Source: Eonycteris spelaea
Taxonomy: Eukaryota; Chordata; Mammalia; Chiroptera; Pteropodidae
NCBI GenBank assembly: GCA_003508835.1
Contig: PUFA01000077.1
Span: forward strand, 4,230,001 to 4,294,000
DNA: 64,000 nucleotides
Reading direction: 5' to 3'
Shown here: one piece after another, positions 47,701 to 60,687 of the stretch
Layout: every line of letters begins with the position of its first letter
Position numbering within the stretch: position 1 is the stretch's first letter
Position numbers and translations under genes: made by a program
The notes under the pieces: model-generated
Database searches by the model: none
Told to the model about the DNA's origin: nothing
The model's input: only the letters and a program-made list of their open reading frames with translations

Positions 47701-49639
47701 TTAGTAGGATGTTTGTAAAGTGTGATGTGTTGCTTATCAGCGTCGGGACCATTTTTCGTGCTATTTGCTGATCAGTATCTTTCAACACCCTTCTTGTGTA
47801 TTTGGATAAGTTTCCGAATTATAAGTTGAGCTTCCCCAAGGTAGAATCCAGAATCCAAGTTCCCAGCTTTCCTCGCAGTGAGGGCACAGAGCCGCTCACG
47901 GGAAATGGCAGTTCGGATGGAGGCAATAGAGGAAATAAAAGCGGATGGAATCCATCTTTCGTTACGTATGATGGTGGAGGCATCCAGTCTTAATGGCCGC
48001 AGTGGCAGAGCTTGGCCAGTCTCAAGATGTCACTGGTGCAAACTGAGGCAGTTGCGTGGGCTGTGGGATGGTTAAGTGGTATTTTTTCTACAACAACCTT
48101 CACAACATGGTTGGGTGTTGAGCTTCTCCGCCCGGCTCTCTGTGAGTGCCCTAATATCCTTAGCCAGAGTCGATTCTATTACCTGAAACTACAGTCCTCT
48201 GCTAAGAAAGCAGATGTGGCACACTGGTAGCCACGATGGGAGCTAACGAGATCGTCTCAGGAGTGTGTCAAGTGTGAGCAGTTAATGGAAGAGAAGTCAG
48301 AAAAGGTGTTGTGCGGTTTTTCTCAAAATCCCATTTCAAAAACAGGTCATGCATGATGTAGTATTCTGCTAAGCTCTGAGGGAACCTGACAATATCGCTC
48401 ATGTTGGCTGGGATTCAGTTTTTCAGTAACACATAAATTTACAAAATATGTGAAGAATTTCAGCATGTCGGCCTTTCCTAGGGGAATGATATGGTTATCA
48501 AAGTTTTAGAAGAAGAGTCAGCTAATGTCAAACCAAGGAAAACATTTTGTCTTTCCACGGCACTCTTCATCTGTATTTTACAAAACATTCTGTGGTTTGA
48601 CTGTACTCAACTGATTTTTTTTTTTTGAAAAGCCATCTAAATATACACAGTGCTATGCAGGTTAAATGAATGTATATTCATCTCTATTATCTTAGTACCA
48701 TACACTGACAAAATAAACAATCTACTCATAGTCCAATCCGGAACATAGAGCCTGAAGACCAATTTTCTTTTTTTTTTTTTGAATGAGATTATTTTGGGCT
48801 AGAATTTAGCAAATAAAAATACAGGATGCCCAGTTAAATTTGACTTTCAGGTAAACAATGAATAATTTTTTAGTGTAAATATGTCTCTTGCAATATCTAG
48901 TGGTGGAAATGGTGTAAAGTACATGAACTAAAAAAAAGAATAGAAAATAAAACTGATAAGACTTCATGATAGATTAGCTGTGGGGTGGAAACTGTCAAGA
49001 ATGTTGCCTAGCTTTCTGCCTTAGATAGCTGGATGAATGACAGTGGCAATTACTAAGATAAAAAACTGAAAATGGTTCAGATCTGGCGAGTTTGGATGAA
49101 TACCTCCATCTTCGTTTGGGTGTCTTGTTATACTCTCAAACTTGGAGTGTAGATATATGCCAGCTACTCAACAGTCTGCCTATTCTATAGCTATTACGTC
49201 TTAATGGCATCAACATCATCCCAATAATCTAAGCTGGATGACCCGATCATCCTTGATGTCCCCTATCCTCTTCTCTCAGTACCCATTCAGTCTCCAAGTT
49301 TTATCAGTTGTATCTTGGGAGTATCTCCTGCTCAGAAGAGCTGGGCAGATTGTACGTTACCAAGTTTTCTCAGTGGAGCTGGGACAATCACTTATTTAGG
49401 AAAGAATATAAATTTTGTTGGCCAACCTCGATTGGTAGCAATTGCCTGAAATGATGTCTGGAAAAGAAGCCTGAGGTCTCATTCTAGGTCCAGCTAGGGA
49501 AACTGTCATCATCATTTACTGATGTCTACCAGGGGCATGGGAGTGGGGATTAGCAGAACGCGTGGTGTCTATTTGACATTTCTAGAAAGCATTTTGACTT
49601 GTTGCTCTCTAGAAATAGGCTACCTCTACTTTCCCTGAT
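47701..49639. other. Unique-looking intronic sequence
   Basis: No exon or confident repeat recognised. T- and A-runs at about 48617-48627 and 48769-48781 lack a SINE body. Confidence 0.5.
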
Positions 49640-49830
49640 CGCCTGATCCTTGGAGAGCATCCCAGCTTTTGGTTGTCTGATAATTTCTCCTACAAGGCTT
49701 ATCTCCCCCACTAGACTATAATTTTCTTGAGGGCATGATATATACCAGAATTACCTTAATATCACTCCCATTGCCTGATGCATGGAAGTGCCTGCTGGGC
49801 TTATGAATGTCGCATTTAAACGTCTGTATT
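49640..49830 (+). repeat. L2 LINE 3' end
   Basis: Contains atctcccccactagactata, attttcttgagggcatgata and attgcctgatgcatggaagt. Confidence 0.65.
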
Positions 49831-51249
49831 ACTATGCTGACTCGGGCATAGGATAGCTTTGTCTACTATTGAAAGCCTGTTCCATCTCTATGGTGGCTCC
49901 TTGTCTAGTTAAGTTTCCAAAATGCTTCCCTTTACATTTTTGTTCTTCCATCTTCTTAGAAGGTAACCCTTTACGTTTTGAATAATGGCATTGAAGTCTA
50001 TGGTACAAATTACTCCAGGGTTTTTTTTTTTTAATTATTTTTATTTTTTTGAGGTTTACTTTCTCTATTCAAAGTACTTCAGTTCTAATTGATATGCTTA
50101 GCATATTAAATAAGTCGAACATGTTTTAATATCCCATGAGAAGGCTAGTTTCCATGGATAATGTGCAATAGTGGTCAACTAAGAAATGCTTATTTTATTT
50201 TGTTTTATTTCATTTTAGACAATTTGCCATACCTGATTTTCTTGGGCTTAAAATAATCAATTTCTGATCTGTGAGCCTTACCCAGATTAGATGTAAAAAT
50301 GTGCAGCCTTGCAAATGTGAAAAGCAGGGTTAAAAAGATGACATGAAAATAAAGCAACTAAGAATATTAATTTGAAGTGTGTGGATATCTGAGAGCTAAG
50401 AACAGTAATGGATGCCGTCTAGCTCATTTATATCAGAATTTCATGTAAAACACTAAGATTTATTTGTTTGACTCATTTATAAAATCTTAGATGCCTTCTC
50501 ATTGATTAACTTATCAAATTACTTTTCAAGGGCCAGTACCTGACACATTGGGTATAATGCCCATGAGGAAAAGGGGAATTCAGCACAATTATGGTTCCTA
50601 TCATCCCTGAGATTATACTCTAGCAATCTTGGACAAGCCTGCACTTTCTTAAGTATTCAAATCACATGAGAAATTCCTAACGTGAGAGAATAATTTGTAT
50701 CTGTTTTAGGAGCAGAGTATCTTTAATTAAATTCTCAATAAATTACTGAAGCAATAATTCACTATGCGAAGTTGGCAATTGCTTACACACAGTAATAGTA
50801 CTTCACCAGTGCCAAACCATCACTCGTTCATTATGTTAAGTTAATTTCTACTAAGTCTTTCTTTACAGGGAGAGAGGAGAAGAAAAAGGGAGAAGAGCAA
50901 AAATATTCTATCTCTAAGGCCCCCATATAAATAAAGATGTGTTAACCCTGGAACGCAGTACATTAGCCATTAATATCCTTCAACAAGGATTCTTAGTAGC
51001 CACCACCCAGCAGAGAAAAAGTCCCAAAGAAGAGACATAAATTGGATGGGGCAAAAAGAATTTGAAGAGGTTCTACGACATGAAAGAACTAGAGCAACCA
51101 AGGAATTTGGGGGCAGGAAGTGGAAAAGACCACAGGCAATTTTGGTTAGCAAGGAAGAACTAGATAACAGAGGAAAAGCAGAAACCAAAGTTATTCTAGT
51201 TAGATGCATGAACAAATAAATAATCAAAGACAGAACAAGCAGCCTAAAA
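49831..51249. other. Unique-looking, AT-rich intronic sequence
   Basis: No exon or confident repeat. The part at 50200-50900 is repeat-free and AT-rich. The minus-strand open frame 50970-51278 has no known domain. Confidence 0.45.
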
Positions 51250-51370
51250 GGAAGGTGGAGGTCATCTAATCCAACCACTCATTTCAAATCTAACTTCTGG
51301 AGAGGAGACGTGATTGAACCAAGGTCCCATATTATTCAATCTAGAATCCAGACTTCTTAACAACCATGTT
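51250..51370 (-). repeat. MIR-family relic
   Basis: Contains aggtcatctaatccaaccac, tgattgaaccaaggtcccat and ctagaatccagacttcttaa, in reverse MIR order. Confidence 0.5.
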
Positions 51371-52384
51371 TATACAAATTCAAAGAATGGAGAATTCATG
51401 GTGTGCTGGAAGCAAACTTAAATTTTATTTTTAATTTTCTAGAGACTGGTCCTAAATGTGGGGCTAGTAGCTTTTTCTGTATTTGAAACACTCGCTACAG
51501 TACTTTGTAGATATTTTACTGTCAAGGTATTTATGGAAATGACAGCTTTCTAATTATTTTCTCTGTGAAGCCTTTGCTCAATGACACTTTCACCTCTTTT
51601 GTAGATAGCAATAATCATTTTCATTACTTGAAGGATTTAAACAAGCACAAACAAATAAATCAGCTCTCCACAAAATTGCTATTTTAAAAAAAAATCTGTA
51701 TCTGAACAATCTAGACAAGTTTCAAACTGTCATGCAATTCTGTGCTGGTTGGAAGAGAGGGCGAAAATCAGAATAATGCAAATGTTCATCCCAACTTTCA
51801 AAAGGTCAAACTACATGAAATTCAATCTTCCACATTCTTATAGTAAATGCCAGGGGACTAAACAAGTTGGGAAGAGTCAGTCTCTCTGTGAAGCAGTAAA
51901 GCTGTAAGATTTGTTTAATTTTTTTGACTTCATTCTTTTTTTTTTTTCGAAGAAAATATGCATTAAAATAGCAGAACTGGAAACCTGTTACAAATTAAGG
52001 AAATTTAGTCAAAGCTTTCTACTCTGGACAAGTGGGTGTGCAGGGAAGAAGACGCGGGAGAGGGGCCGGCCGTGGACGGCAGAGGACAGTGCTGTGACGT
52101 CTGTGGCTGTTGGCAGGGAGAGCTGAGCTCCTGGACGGGTCAGAGGCCTGCCCCAGCCTTCCGGCCTTCCAGACGTGCGTTCCGTCCAGATGGAGGGGTC
52201 ATCTGGTTAAACTTTACATCCACCCTTGGGCAGTCTGCATGAGGGCTGCTTATCAGTTTAGCCTGGTCTGCTTTTACGAAGACTTCGATATGCTCCCTCC
52301 CTAAAAAGTAACTGAATGCAGCCAGAGTGGGGAGTGGGTGAGGCAGGTACCGATAACCTTAATCACGCTTGAATCATTCATTAA
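51371..52384. other. Unique-looking intronic sequence
   Basis: A GC-richer part lies at 52040-52200. No exon or confident repeat recognised. Confidence 0.5.
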
Positions 52385-53080
52385 AAGTATTTATTGCATG
52401 CCTGCTCTCTGCCGGGCAGTCTGCTAGGTTCTAGAGACAGAGTCTGATGACATGGCCGTGGCCTTCGGGGAGCTTATTGTCTACAGGGCTGAAAGAGGAG
52501 TAATGGCAGACAAAGAATCCAATGACTGCCATCCAGGAGAGGCCATATCGCACAGTGGTTAGAGAGTCATTAATTGAGTCAATCAGCCTTGGTCCAGTCC
52601 TGGCTATGAGCTGAGCAGCCTCGAACAAAAATCTCTCAACTTCTCTGCATTTCAGTTTCTTCATCTACAAACAGGAGTGGACTGAGTTATAACCAATATA
52701 ATGCCTGGCACCGTGATGACCTTAAAGCTTACCATTGAAAGAAGAAGATAAGTTGGCTAAACCAAGAAAAAAAAAGTCACAGCTGAGGGGAGAGAACCCC
52801 AAGGACAGGGGCAGCCTGGGGAGAAGATGAAGGGAAAACCACACTGCACGTCATGGAAACTGTGTGCTTCTTTGATGGCTCAGAGGATATGCGGGAAAAG
52901 GTGGGCCAGGAAGTGAAGGGGCAAACAGGGAGAGAGCCTGAAGGGGACCCCCCGACAGAATTCAATTCAAGCAAGTGACATGATCACACTTGAACATTAG
53001 TGACATCATCCTGGAAAGATGGGGTTGGAGGGGAGACTGGAGGCAAGGAGACCAACGGAACATCTCTGCAGTGATGCGGC
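52385..53080 (+). repeat. L2 LINE 3' region with an intervening MIR
   Basis: L2 text at 52385-52525 (agtatttattgcatgcctgc, tgccgggcagtctgctaggt, gagcttattgtctacagggc). A MIR lies at 52545-52725 (cacagtggttagagagtcat, cagtttcttcatctacaaac). L2-like text resumes at about 52790-53080. This looks like a MIR inserted into an L2. Confidence 0.6.
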
Positions 53081-53259
53081 AGCAATGGAAATGCAAAAAA
53101 ACAAAACAAAACAAAAAAAAACACTTTAGCTACTAAAGCTTAAACAACAGCAGAGTAAGAAGTACATTCTATTTCGACCATTTGATTTCTGAATTAATGC
53201 CATGAGAAATTGTGTTCTCCAAGTAGTGAATTCAAAATGCCCATGCATAAATACTAGAT

Positions 53260-53605
53260 TCTGTTATGCAGGGTAGGAGTGGGATACAAAGCTAAGCTGG
53301 TTGTAGTACAAGCCCTCTACAGCCTGATGAGGAAGATGCCCCAAATAACTATAATCCATGGCAGAACAGGTGTGGCATTCAAAGAAGTATGCAGTATTCA
53401 AGGAACGCATGCTGGATTGTAAGAATCAGGAAGTACTTCAGAAAGATAACGGCATGTGAGACAGGGCTTATGAAATAAGAGGATTCTGACAGGTGGCGAA
53501 TGGAGGGAGGACATTCCAGGCTATGGAGACACAATGACCAGGACAGAGAGGCACAAATGCCGAGGATGTTCAGGAATAGTAAGCAGTCTAGTTTATCTGG
53601 AAAAC
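53260..53605 (+). repeat. L2 LINE fragment
   Basis: Contains acagcctgatgaggaagatg, caggtgtggcattcaaagaa, ggaggacattccaggctatg and gaccaggacagagaggcaca, the body of the L2 3' region. Confidence 0.5.
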
Positions 53606-53624
53606 TATTCCTATAATGGCATTT

Positions 53625-55410
53625 ATTTTTAAAACAGTGTTATTTAAGTATAATTGACATAAACTACGTATTTTAAGTGTACAATAAGTTTGGACATACT
53701 AATACCCACCATAAATCTTCTTCCCTCCATTTCTCTTACTATAGCTTAATTAGAATTATCTAGAATTTTAAGAAATGGAATAATAGTCTATATTATTTTT
53801 TTCTGGCTCCTATACAACATAATAATTTTACGATTCATACATGTTATAGTATGTGTCAATAGTTCATTCCCTTTTATTGCTGAGTAGTAAGTCATTTATG
53901 AATAGACCACTGTTTATCCATTCACCTTTTGATGGACATGCGAGCTGTTTCTAGTGTTTGGTTATTATACAGAATGCTGTTATTAATATTTCTGGGTTTT
54001 TTTATGGACACATGCTTTCATTCCTCTTGAGTAAATAGCTAGGAGTGGAACTACTGGTTCATATGGGAGGTATGTGTTTAATGTACTAAAGAATTATGAA
54101 ACCACATATCAAAGTAGTTGTTCATTTTTTCATTCCCAATCAGCAGTGTACGGAGGTTATAGTTATAATTCTTCCATATCCTTGTCAACACTTGATATGA
54201 TCAGTATTTTCAATTTTATCCAGGTTAATGTACATAGTGGTATCTCATTATGGTTTTAATTTACATGTCTGTAATGATTAATGATGTAGAACATCTTTTC
54301 ATGTATTTATTTCCTATCCATCTATCTTCTATGGTGAAGTGTCTGCATAAATTTTTGCCCATTTAAAAACTGTATTATTGCTTTTTATTATTGAATTTAG
54401 AGAGTTTTTAATATATATTTTCTGGATACAAGACCTTTGTTAGATATATGCTTTCTAAATGCTTTCTCCCAGTCTGTGACCTATGTTCTCATTCTCTGAA
54501 ATATACACTTAATTTTAATAAAATTCAATTTTCATTTTTTTTCTTTATGAATTGTGCTTTTTATGCCATACCTGGAACATTTACTTCACGTAAATTCATG
54601 TTAAGTTTTCTCATATTTTCTTTTAGGAATTTTATACTTTCAGGTTTTACATTTAAGTTGATGATACATTTGAACTAATTTTTGCATATGGTGTAAGGTA
54701 TAGATTTAAGTTCACTTTTTGCATTTGGATATCCCGTTTTTACAGCACCAAGTGTTAAGAAAACTACTCTTTCACCACTGAATTGCTTTTTTTCTTCTCT
54801 TGAATTCAGTTGTTCATCCATGTATGAGTCTATTTCCGGACTCCCTATTATGGTCATTGATCAATTTTTCTATCTTGATATTAGTACCCCACTGTTTTGA
54901 TTACTGTAACTTTAGAAAAAGTCTTGAATGAGGTAGTGTTAGTCTTCCAATTTTGCTTTCTTCAAAGTCATTTGGCTCTTCTAGGTCTTTTGCATTTCCA
55001 TATGAATGTTAGAAATCAGTTTGCTATTTTGCTATGTTGTACAGAAAAGCCTGCTAAGATTTTGCAGGGTACGGCATGGCCCTACAGATCAATGAGGGGA
55101 TAGTTGCCATCTTAACAGTATATTCAGTAGTCATTCCTTTCTGTATATACATATTTCTATTTGTTATTACTTTCTTTCTGCCTAACATTTCTTATAGTAC
55201 AGGCCTGCAGGTGATGTGTCCTTTCATGCCTTTATGTGTCAGAATGTCTTTATTTTTAAATTCTAGGTAATGCTAAAATTACCTTAATGTTCAAAAGGTA
55301 TTTTCACTGGGTATAGAATTCTAACTTAACAGGTTTATTCTCTTTTAGTACCTAGAAGTATTGCTTGACTATCTTCTCATTTGCATTTCTTCTAATGGAA
55401 AATCAACTGG
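53625..55410 (-). mobile_element. Ancient L1 (L1M lineage): 3' UTR and end of ORF2
   Basis: Antisense L1M text begins with ttaagtataattgacataaa, and continues through tttattgctgagtagtaagt, tccattcaccttttgatgga, gtgtttggttattatacaga, gtctatttccggactcccta and actgttttgattactgtaac. The element therefore reads right to left, with its 3' end near 53625. The reverse-transcriptase frame is destroyed by many stops. Confidence 0.85.
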
Positions 55411-55779
55411 CACCTTAGTCTGTTCAGGCTGCTATAGCAGGATATCATAAACTGGATAGCTCATAAACAACAGAAATTTATTGCTCACAGTTCTGGATTC
55501 TGGAAAGTACATGATCAAGGCACCGGCAGATTTGGTGTCTAGTGAGGACCATCTTTCCAGTTCATAAATGGCCATCTTCTCACAGTGTCCTCACACGCTG
55601 GAAGAGGCCAGGAGCTTTCTACGTCTCTTTCATAAGGACACTGATCCCATTCATAAGGCTCCACCTTCATCACCTAATCACCTTTCAAAAGTCCTACCCG
55701 CTCACACCATCACATTGGGAATTAGTTTTCAACATGTGAATCGGGGTAAAGGGGGAACACAAACATTTAGTCTACAGCA
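55411..55779 (-). mobile_element. MaLR LTR (MLT1/MST-like) inserted in the L1
   Basis: Reverse-orientation text: ttagtctgttcaggctgcta, gcaccggcagatttggtgtc, tggccatcttctcacagtgt, ctccaccttcatcacctaat, ttagttttcaacatgtgaat and acaaacatttagtctacagc. It interrupts L1 sequence on both sides, so it inserted after the L1. Confidence 0.85.
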
Positions 55780-57135
55780 GCTGCTTTTTGTTTGTTTCTC
55801 TGTATATAACGTGGCCTTATTTTTGGCAGCTTTTGAGATTTTCTTTTTATCACTGGTGTTGAGCAACTTGATGACAGCATACCTTAGTGTTGCTTTCTTT
55901 CATGCGTGATCATATACATGGTGCTCATTAAGCTTCTGTGGAGCTATGGGGGAATAGTTTTCCTCAAATTTAGACAATTTGCAGCCACTGGTTTTTCAAA
56001 TGGTTTTCTGTCCTCTGCTCACTTTGAGACCCAACTATAGATATATTAGGCTGCTTGAATTTGTATCATAGCTCATCGATTCTCACTTCCTTTCTTTAAA
56101 AACTTATCTTTTATCTCGGCGTGTCATTGTGTATAGTTTCTCTCACTAAGTTTTGCTTGCTATCAACCCCATTCAGTGTATTTTCCATTTTGCACATTGC
56201 AGTTTTCATCTCTAGGAGTTTGGTTTGCATCTTGGATTTTATTGTTTTTATGTCTTTCGTGTGTTTTTGAACATCTGGAATACAATTATATTAACTGTTT
56301 CAATGTCCTCGTTGGGTCATTCTAATATCTGTGTCAGTTCTTGGTTAATTTCCATTGATTCATTTCCCACCTCATCATGGATCATATTTTCCTACTTCTT
56401 TGCATGCTGGAAATTTTTATAGCAGATGTCAGACACTGAATTTTACCTTGTCGAGTGCTGGTATTTTTATATTCTCGAGTATTTCTTTTTCTGGGACAAA
56501 AGTTACTCAGGAAACATTTGGTCCTCACAGGTATTGCTCTTCAGGTTTGTTGGGCAGGACAGAGCGGTGGTGCATCAAGGGCAAACTCTGTCCCTCTGCT
56601 GAGGGGAGGCCCGATGCCCTGCGAACCACAATATGTTGCATTCCCACTGTCAGGGTAAGCACTATTCCTGGCCTTACGTGACCGTGGAGCAATGTTATCT
56701 CTCATCTTGTGGGGTCGTTTTCTCCCTGGCCTTTTTTAGCTCCCTCACACACACATGCGCTGATCAGTGGTCAGATAAACTTAAGGGGATCCTCTTCAAA
56801 CCGCCAGAGTTCTCTCTGCGCAGCTCTCTCGTCTCTGTCTGCCTTGTGGATGCCAGCTGTTTTGGTCTTCCTGGACTCTCAGCTCTCTCTTCCCAACTCA
56901 GGGAGCCTTGGGGGCTCTGCTGGGGTTCCCTCTGCCTGTGATATGGCCTGAAAACGCTCTCAAGGCAGAAAGCTAGAGTGATCTCAGGGATCGTCTTGTG
57001 GGTTTCCCATTTCTCAGGGATCACTGCCTGATGTCCAAGGTCTTGAGCACATATTGTGCCTATTTTTCGGTTGTTTCAGGTGGGAGTAAATCTATTTCCT
57101 GTAACTCCATCTTGGACAGAGTGGAAGTCTTGTAC
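55780..57135 (-). mobile_element. Ancient L1 5' region, same element
   Basis: Antisense L1M/HAL1 5' text: ttttggcagcttttgagatt, gcagttttcatctctaggag, aatgtcctcgttgggtcatt, ttctttgcatgctggaaatt, cacatgcgctgatcagtggt, cccatttctcagggatcact and ctgtaactccatcttggaca. The 5' end is near 57135. Most of ORF1/ORF2 between this and the 3' portion is missing. Confidence 0.75.
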
Positions 57136-58499
57136 CTTGCCTTTTAAGATATGTCTTTAAGATATATAGTCTTTTCAGTATGATACTCTTTATTATGAAG
57201 GCATTATGGCATTTACCATCACTGACGTATTAAGTGACAGATTAGACTATATTCATTTCAGGTCAGTTCAAAGACATTTATTGGGCAGCCCTATCTTTAC
57301 AATGGTGTACCAGCCCCCAAAGGTGCCTGCCGCTCTGGCGTCAGTTTACAGATACAGCAAACAACTTTAGAAGAAACTAATTATAGGGCTTGAATATTAC
57401 CCATGCCTTTAATATTCCCTCCTTTTTTCTAGTCCCTGCCAATACCATCATTAATTTTGCATCAAGTAAGGCTGGAGGAAATAAGAAACGCAAATCACAT
57501 GATTTTACTAACTGTAAGCAGCCCTCTAGGCTTAGACTTAGGGGCAGAAGTTGAAACTCTAGAAGGAAATACTCTCTGCTGATGGGCTGTTGACTTCTCT
57601 GTTTCATGCCCTTCCTCTACTCCCATAACTACAATAGAACGTTGGCTCTGCTTCAGATAGGAGAAAATGAAGCCTCAAGAGACTCCAGCTTAGAACCCGA
57701 GGGAACGAAGCAGGCTGGGATAAGGGTACCAGGTTGATGAGATCAAGGGGTCAGATTATGTACACATAACCATCTCCACAGTGCTTCCGATTTTGAGATA
57801 CACATTTTGTAAAAGTCGTTGGCAGCAATATGTCGACCTTTTACAAGTTGGAGCAGCTGACATTTTGCCTGGATCTGAGCCAGGGGAGGTGCCATCCTAA
57901 ACGAGAAACCGGGTATCTCATCTTCGCTGAAGGAATTTTTTTCTGATCATTTGTTAAAGCTTTATTTCCAAGGCGCTGAGTGAATTTAATTAATTTCATC
58001 ACCACCAGCCCCTCCTTAATAAATTCCTCACACATGTGGGTTCACTAGGAAATTGAATTTCATCTCTAGAAAATAAAACACAACACAACAAAAAAAAGGA
58101 CATTTGACTAAAGGATGAGATTAGTTGTTGAAAGCCCAGTGATCTAGTCAAAATGAAAATGCCTCTCAAACTGTAACGGAAAGAGTGAAATTAAAAAGCA
58201 GATCGTGGTTCAACACTCTGGAATAGGGCACAAGATTGAGCATTTCTCCCAAAGCCCCCGATATTGCTGCTGCTACTCCTGTAGCACACCTACTACTCGG
58301 AGTAGCAAGGAGCTAGAAGACATCAAGACATCATGTCTTATTTTGCCACAAAGTCTCTGTTGTAACCTGGGAACCCTTCTCAATTGGGCTTTGGTTTACT
58401 CCGGTATCAACTGTTCTCTAAGGTTCCTTTCGACTCTTAAGGAAGTATCATGCTCTCAGAAGTACAGGTCTAAGCTTCCTTGCACTCATGAAATCATTC
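57136..58499. other. Unique-looking intronic sequence
   Basis: An L2-like scrap (aaagacatttattgggcagc) is at 57271-57290. Nothing else recognised. Confidence 0.45.
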
Positions 58500-58590
58500 A
58501 TTCCATTGGCAGACACGTACTGAGCATCTACCACATGTCAGACATTGAACAAGGTACTGGATAATTAAGTATGCACTAGATCAAACCCCT
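58500..58590 (+). repeat. L2 fragment
   Basis: Contains ttccattggcagacacgtac, tgagcatctaccacatgtca and gacattgaacaaggtactgg. Confidence 0.6.
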
Positions 58591-59764
58591 GCACTAAGAA
58601 ATCAATTCAGAGAGAGAATCAGGCAATGATAGCACGTGGTCACAGCCCATGCATGCTATAAACGTACACGCCACTTAAACAATGGTTGATAAGAGTCCAC
58701 AGAGTCTGAGAAACTGTCTTAAATACCAGGGAAAACAGGGAGGACCTGTTCTGGGACCCCCAGCCCTCAAATTCATTCTTGTACGTTCCCTGACTTTGTT
58801 CAATAAGACAATAGGACAGGACAGAGGGACCATTACTTGAGACTTCTGTGTCACATGGCTTCTGCCCATGTGACGCACTGAGGGAGACCGGAGGCAGAAG
58901 GAAGGGAAGACCCTTGGTGCTTTTCTAGCACTTCCTTCACCATTCTTACCAATTCCCTCCATGCAGCTCCCTCTGTTTAAAATGCCAGAGTAGTCGGTTT
59001 TCCTGGCTGACCCCCGACAGAAATGCTTCTGCAGGCTGGACTTGGATTCCCTGTCATTGCAAGCCATCCCCTCTGCTGGGGCTATGTAGGGCAGTGCAAG
59101 GACAGCGGGATGATCCGGAGCAGCACGAATGCTTTCAGAGCCCCAGGAGGGCCTGGACCTGGAGCCCTCTTGCTCCATTATGGCTGCAGCTCCATGGCCT
59201 CCCGGAAGGGGAGAGCTGCCGACCTTCCCAAGGCCAACTCCAAGGCCAGCCCTCCTCCCCACCAACCCTTCTGGGCTCCAGTTTACAGCTACTCAGGATG
59301 AGCAATTCTAAGGTGAAGGGCTGCAACCGCAATAAGAGCTCTGGCCCCGCGGGTGTAGGGGAGCTACTTGGAGCTCATCGCAATATTAAAGCTTTCCGGC
59401 TCTTACAAATAGGCCAGCAGAGGTCACAGTTCTGGTTCTCTTGGGAAAAAGGAATATGCTGCATTGTGGTCTTAGTTGAAGGGTATTTTTTTTTTCTTCT
59501 TCATAAATCGTGCCTCAGTTTTTGCAGCCTAATATACTGACTGAGGCAATCATTGTAAAGAAGGATTTTTCCGTCTGGGGATCAGGACTATCTTGGGGAA
59601 CTTCCGAGGCACCACAAAGATCCCAGCTGAAGAAATTCTAAGCCTCTGTTTGGCCCTGCCAGGGTAATATGCAGACTGTGGGGATGCTGACTGGGAAAGC
59701 TGGGATGCTCTTCTCTGTCTCCTGGGCCTTTCTGGTATCCCCTTTCCCTGACCCATTCAGCAGC
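58591..59764. other. Unique sequence with a GC-rich part
   Basis: The stretch at 59000-59370 is GC-rich and has overlapping open frames on both strands. The longest is 196 codons (58675-59265, minus). None carries a known domain or credible splice context that I can defend. Confidence 0.4.
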
Positions 59765-59890
59765 CTGTTCACCCATCCATACATTCACCCAATGAATAAT
59801 TTATTCAGTGCCTACCCTGAGCCAGTCACTGGCCAGTGGCGATCAGAACATCAGGAATATGTCCTCCTCTTTGCTTCCACCTTCCACCTT
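59765..59890 (+). repeat. L2 fragment
   Basis: Contains ccatacattcacccaatgaa, taatttattcagtgcctacc and tgagccagtcactggccagt. Confidence 0.6.
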
Positions 59891-59904
59891 CCAAACCTCA
59901 TGAG

Positions 59905-60101
59905 GATATATCTATATCTATATCTATATCTATATCTATATCTATATCTATATCTATATCTATATCTATATCTATATCATCTATATCTATATCATCTATA
60001 TCTATATCTATATCTATAAATATCTATGTATATATACATATATATGTATATATACATATATATACACACGCGCACACATACACACACACACATATATATA
60101 C
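59905..60101. repeat. (TATATC)n hexanucleotide array with TA/CA compound tail
   Basis: About nineteen near-perfect TATATC units at 59905-60018, with two deletion-type breaks (tatcatc), then TA-, TG- and CA-rich text to 60101. A 209-codon frame through it is a repeat artefact. Confidence 0.95.
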
Positions 60102-60519
60102 TGTCTCCAGAATCTTAGTTACAAGAGAATCTGGAAAGATGGATTTTTTTTTAAAGCATTCTGCATCACAGAGTGCAATGAGGTTGAGTAGGTATATGCT
60201 ACCTGTCCCAAAAGTAAAGCAGAGATATGCAAGGCCGTCAGTGTCAGAAAGAGGAGGCGATAGCAGCTGGCTTAGAGCTCCAGTGTCCGATCACCAGCTT
60301 TCGGGGTGTAAAGAGGCAGCTCCAAGGTGCCAGCATCCTTATCCCAGTTTCCTGGTTCCTGGATCACTGCCCTGGTTCTGTACAATTTCAACAGTTGCAA
60401 CAGCAGTCTCTCGGTTACCCACTTTCCTGATTATATCAGTTTTACAGAGTTCCAAGGGTTATTAATAGAGACCCAATCTGTAGTCTTCCCATTTTTTAAT
60501 AAGCAATTAATTCCTTATA

Positions 60520-60687
60520 CAGGTATACCTCGTTGTATTGCATTTTGCTTTGCTGCGCTCCACAGACATTGCATTTTTTTACAACTTGAAATCAAGACCC
60601 TCCACCAACAGAAAGGTTATGACTTGCTTTATTGCAGTACTTGTTTTACACTGGAACGGCACCCATAATATCTCTGAGGTATGCCTG
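60520..60687 (+). mobile_element. Tigger/MER2-type MITE with intact TIRs and TA duplication
   Basis: The 168-bp element begins CAGGTATACCTCG and ends TGAGGTATGCCTG, terminal inverted repeats with one mismatch, and is flanked by TA on both sides (60518-60519 and 60688-60689). The interior has tattgcattttgctttgctg, tttttttacaacttgaaatc and gacttgctttattgcagtac, as in Tigger1/MER2-type pogo elements. No coding capacity. Confidence 0.88.

Noticed and set aside
58675..59265. 196-codon minus-strand open frame in a GC-rich stretch
   Set aside because: GC-rich DNA has fewer stops. Overlapping frames exist on the other strand, and the translation shows no domain or family resemblance.
59905..60018. 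Regular short direct repeats resembling an array
   Set aside because: Units are 6 bp without spacers in a mammalian intron; this is a microsatellite, not CRISPR.
59836..60465. 209-codon frame with a long SI repeat
   Set aside because: The repeat is the translation of the (TATATC)n array, not a protein.
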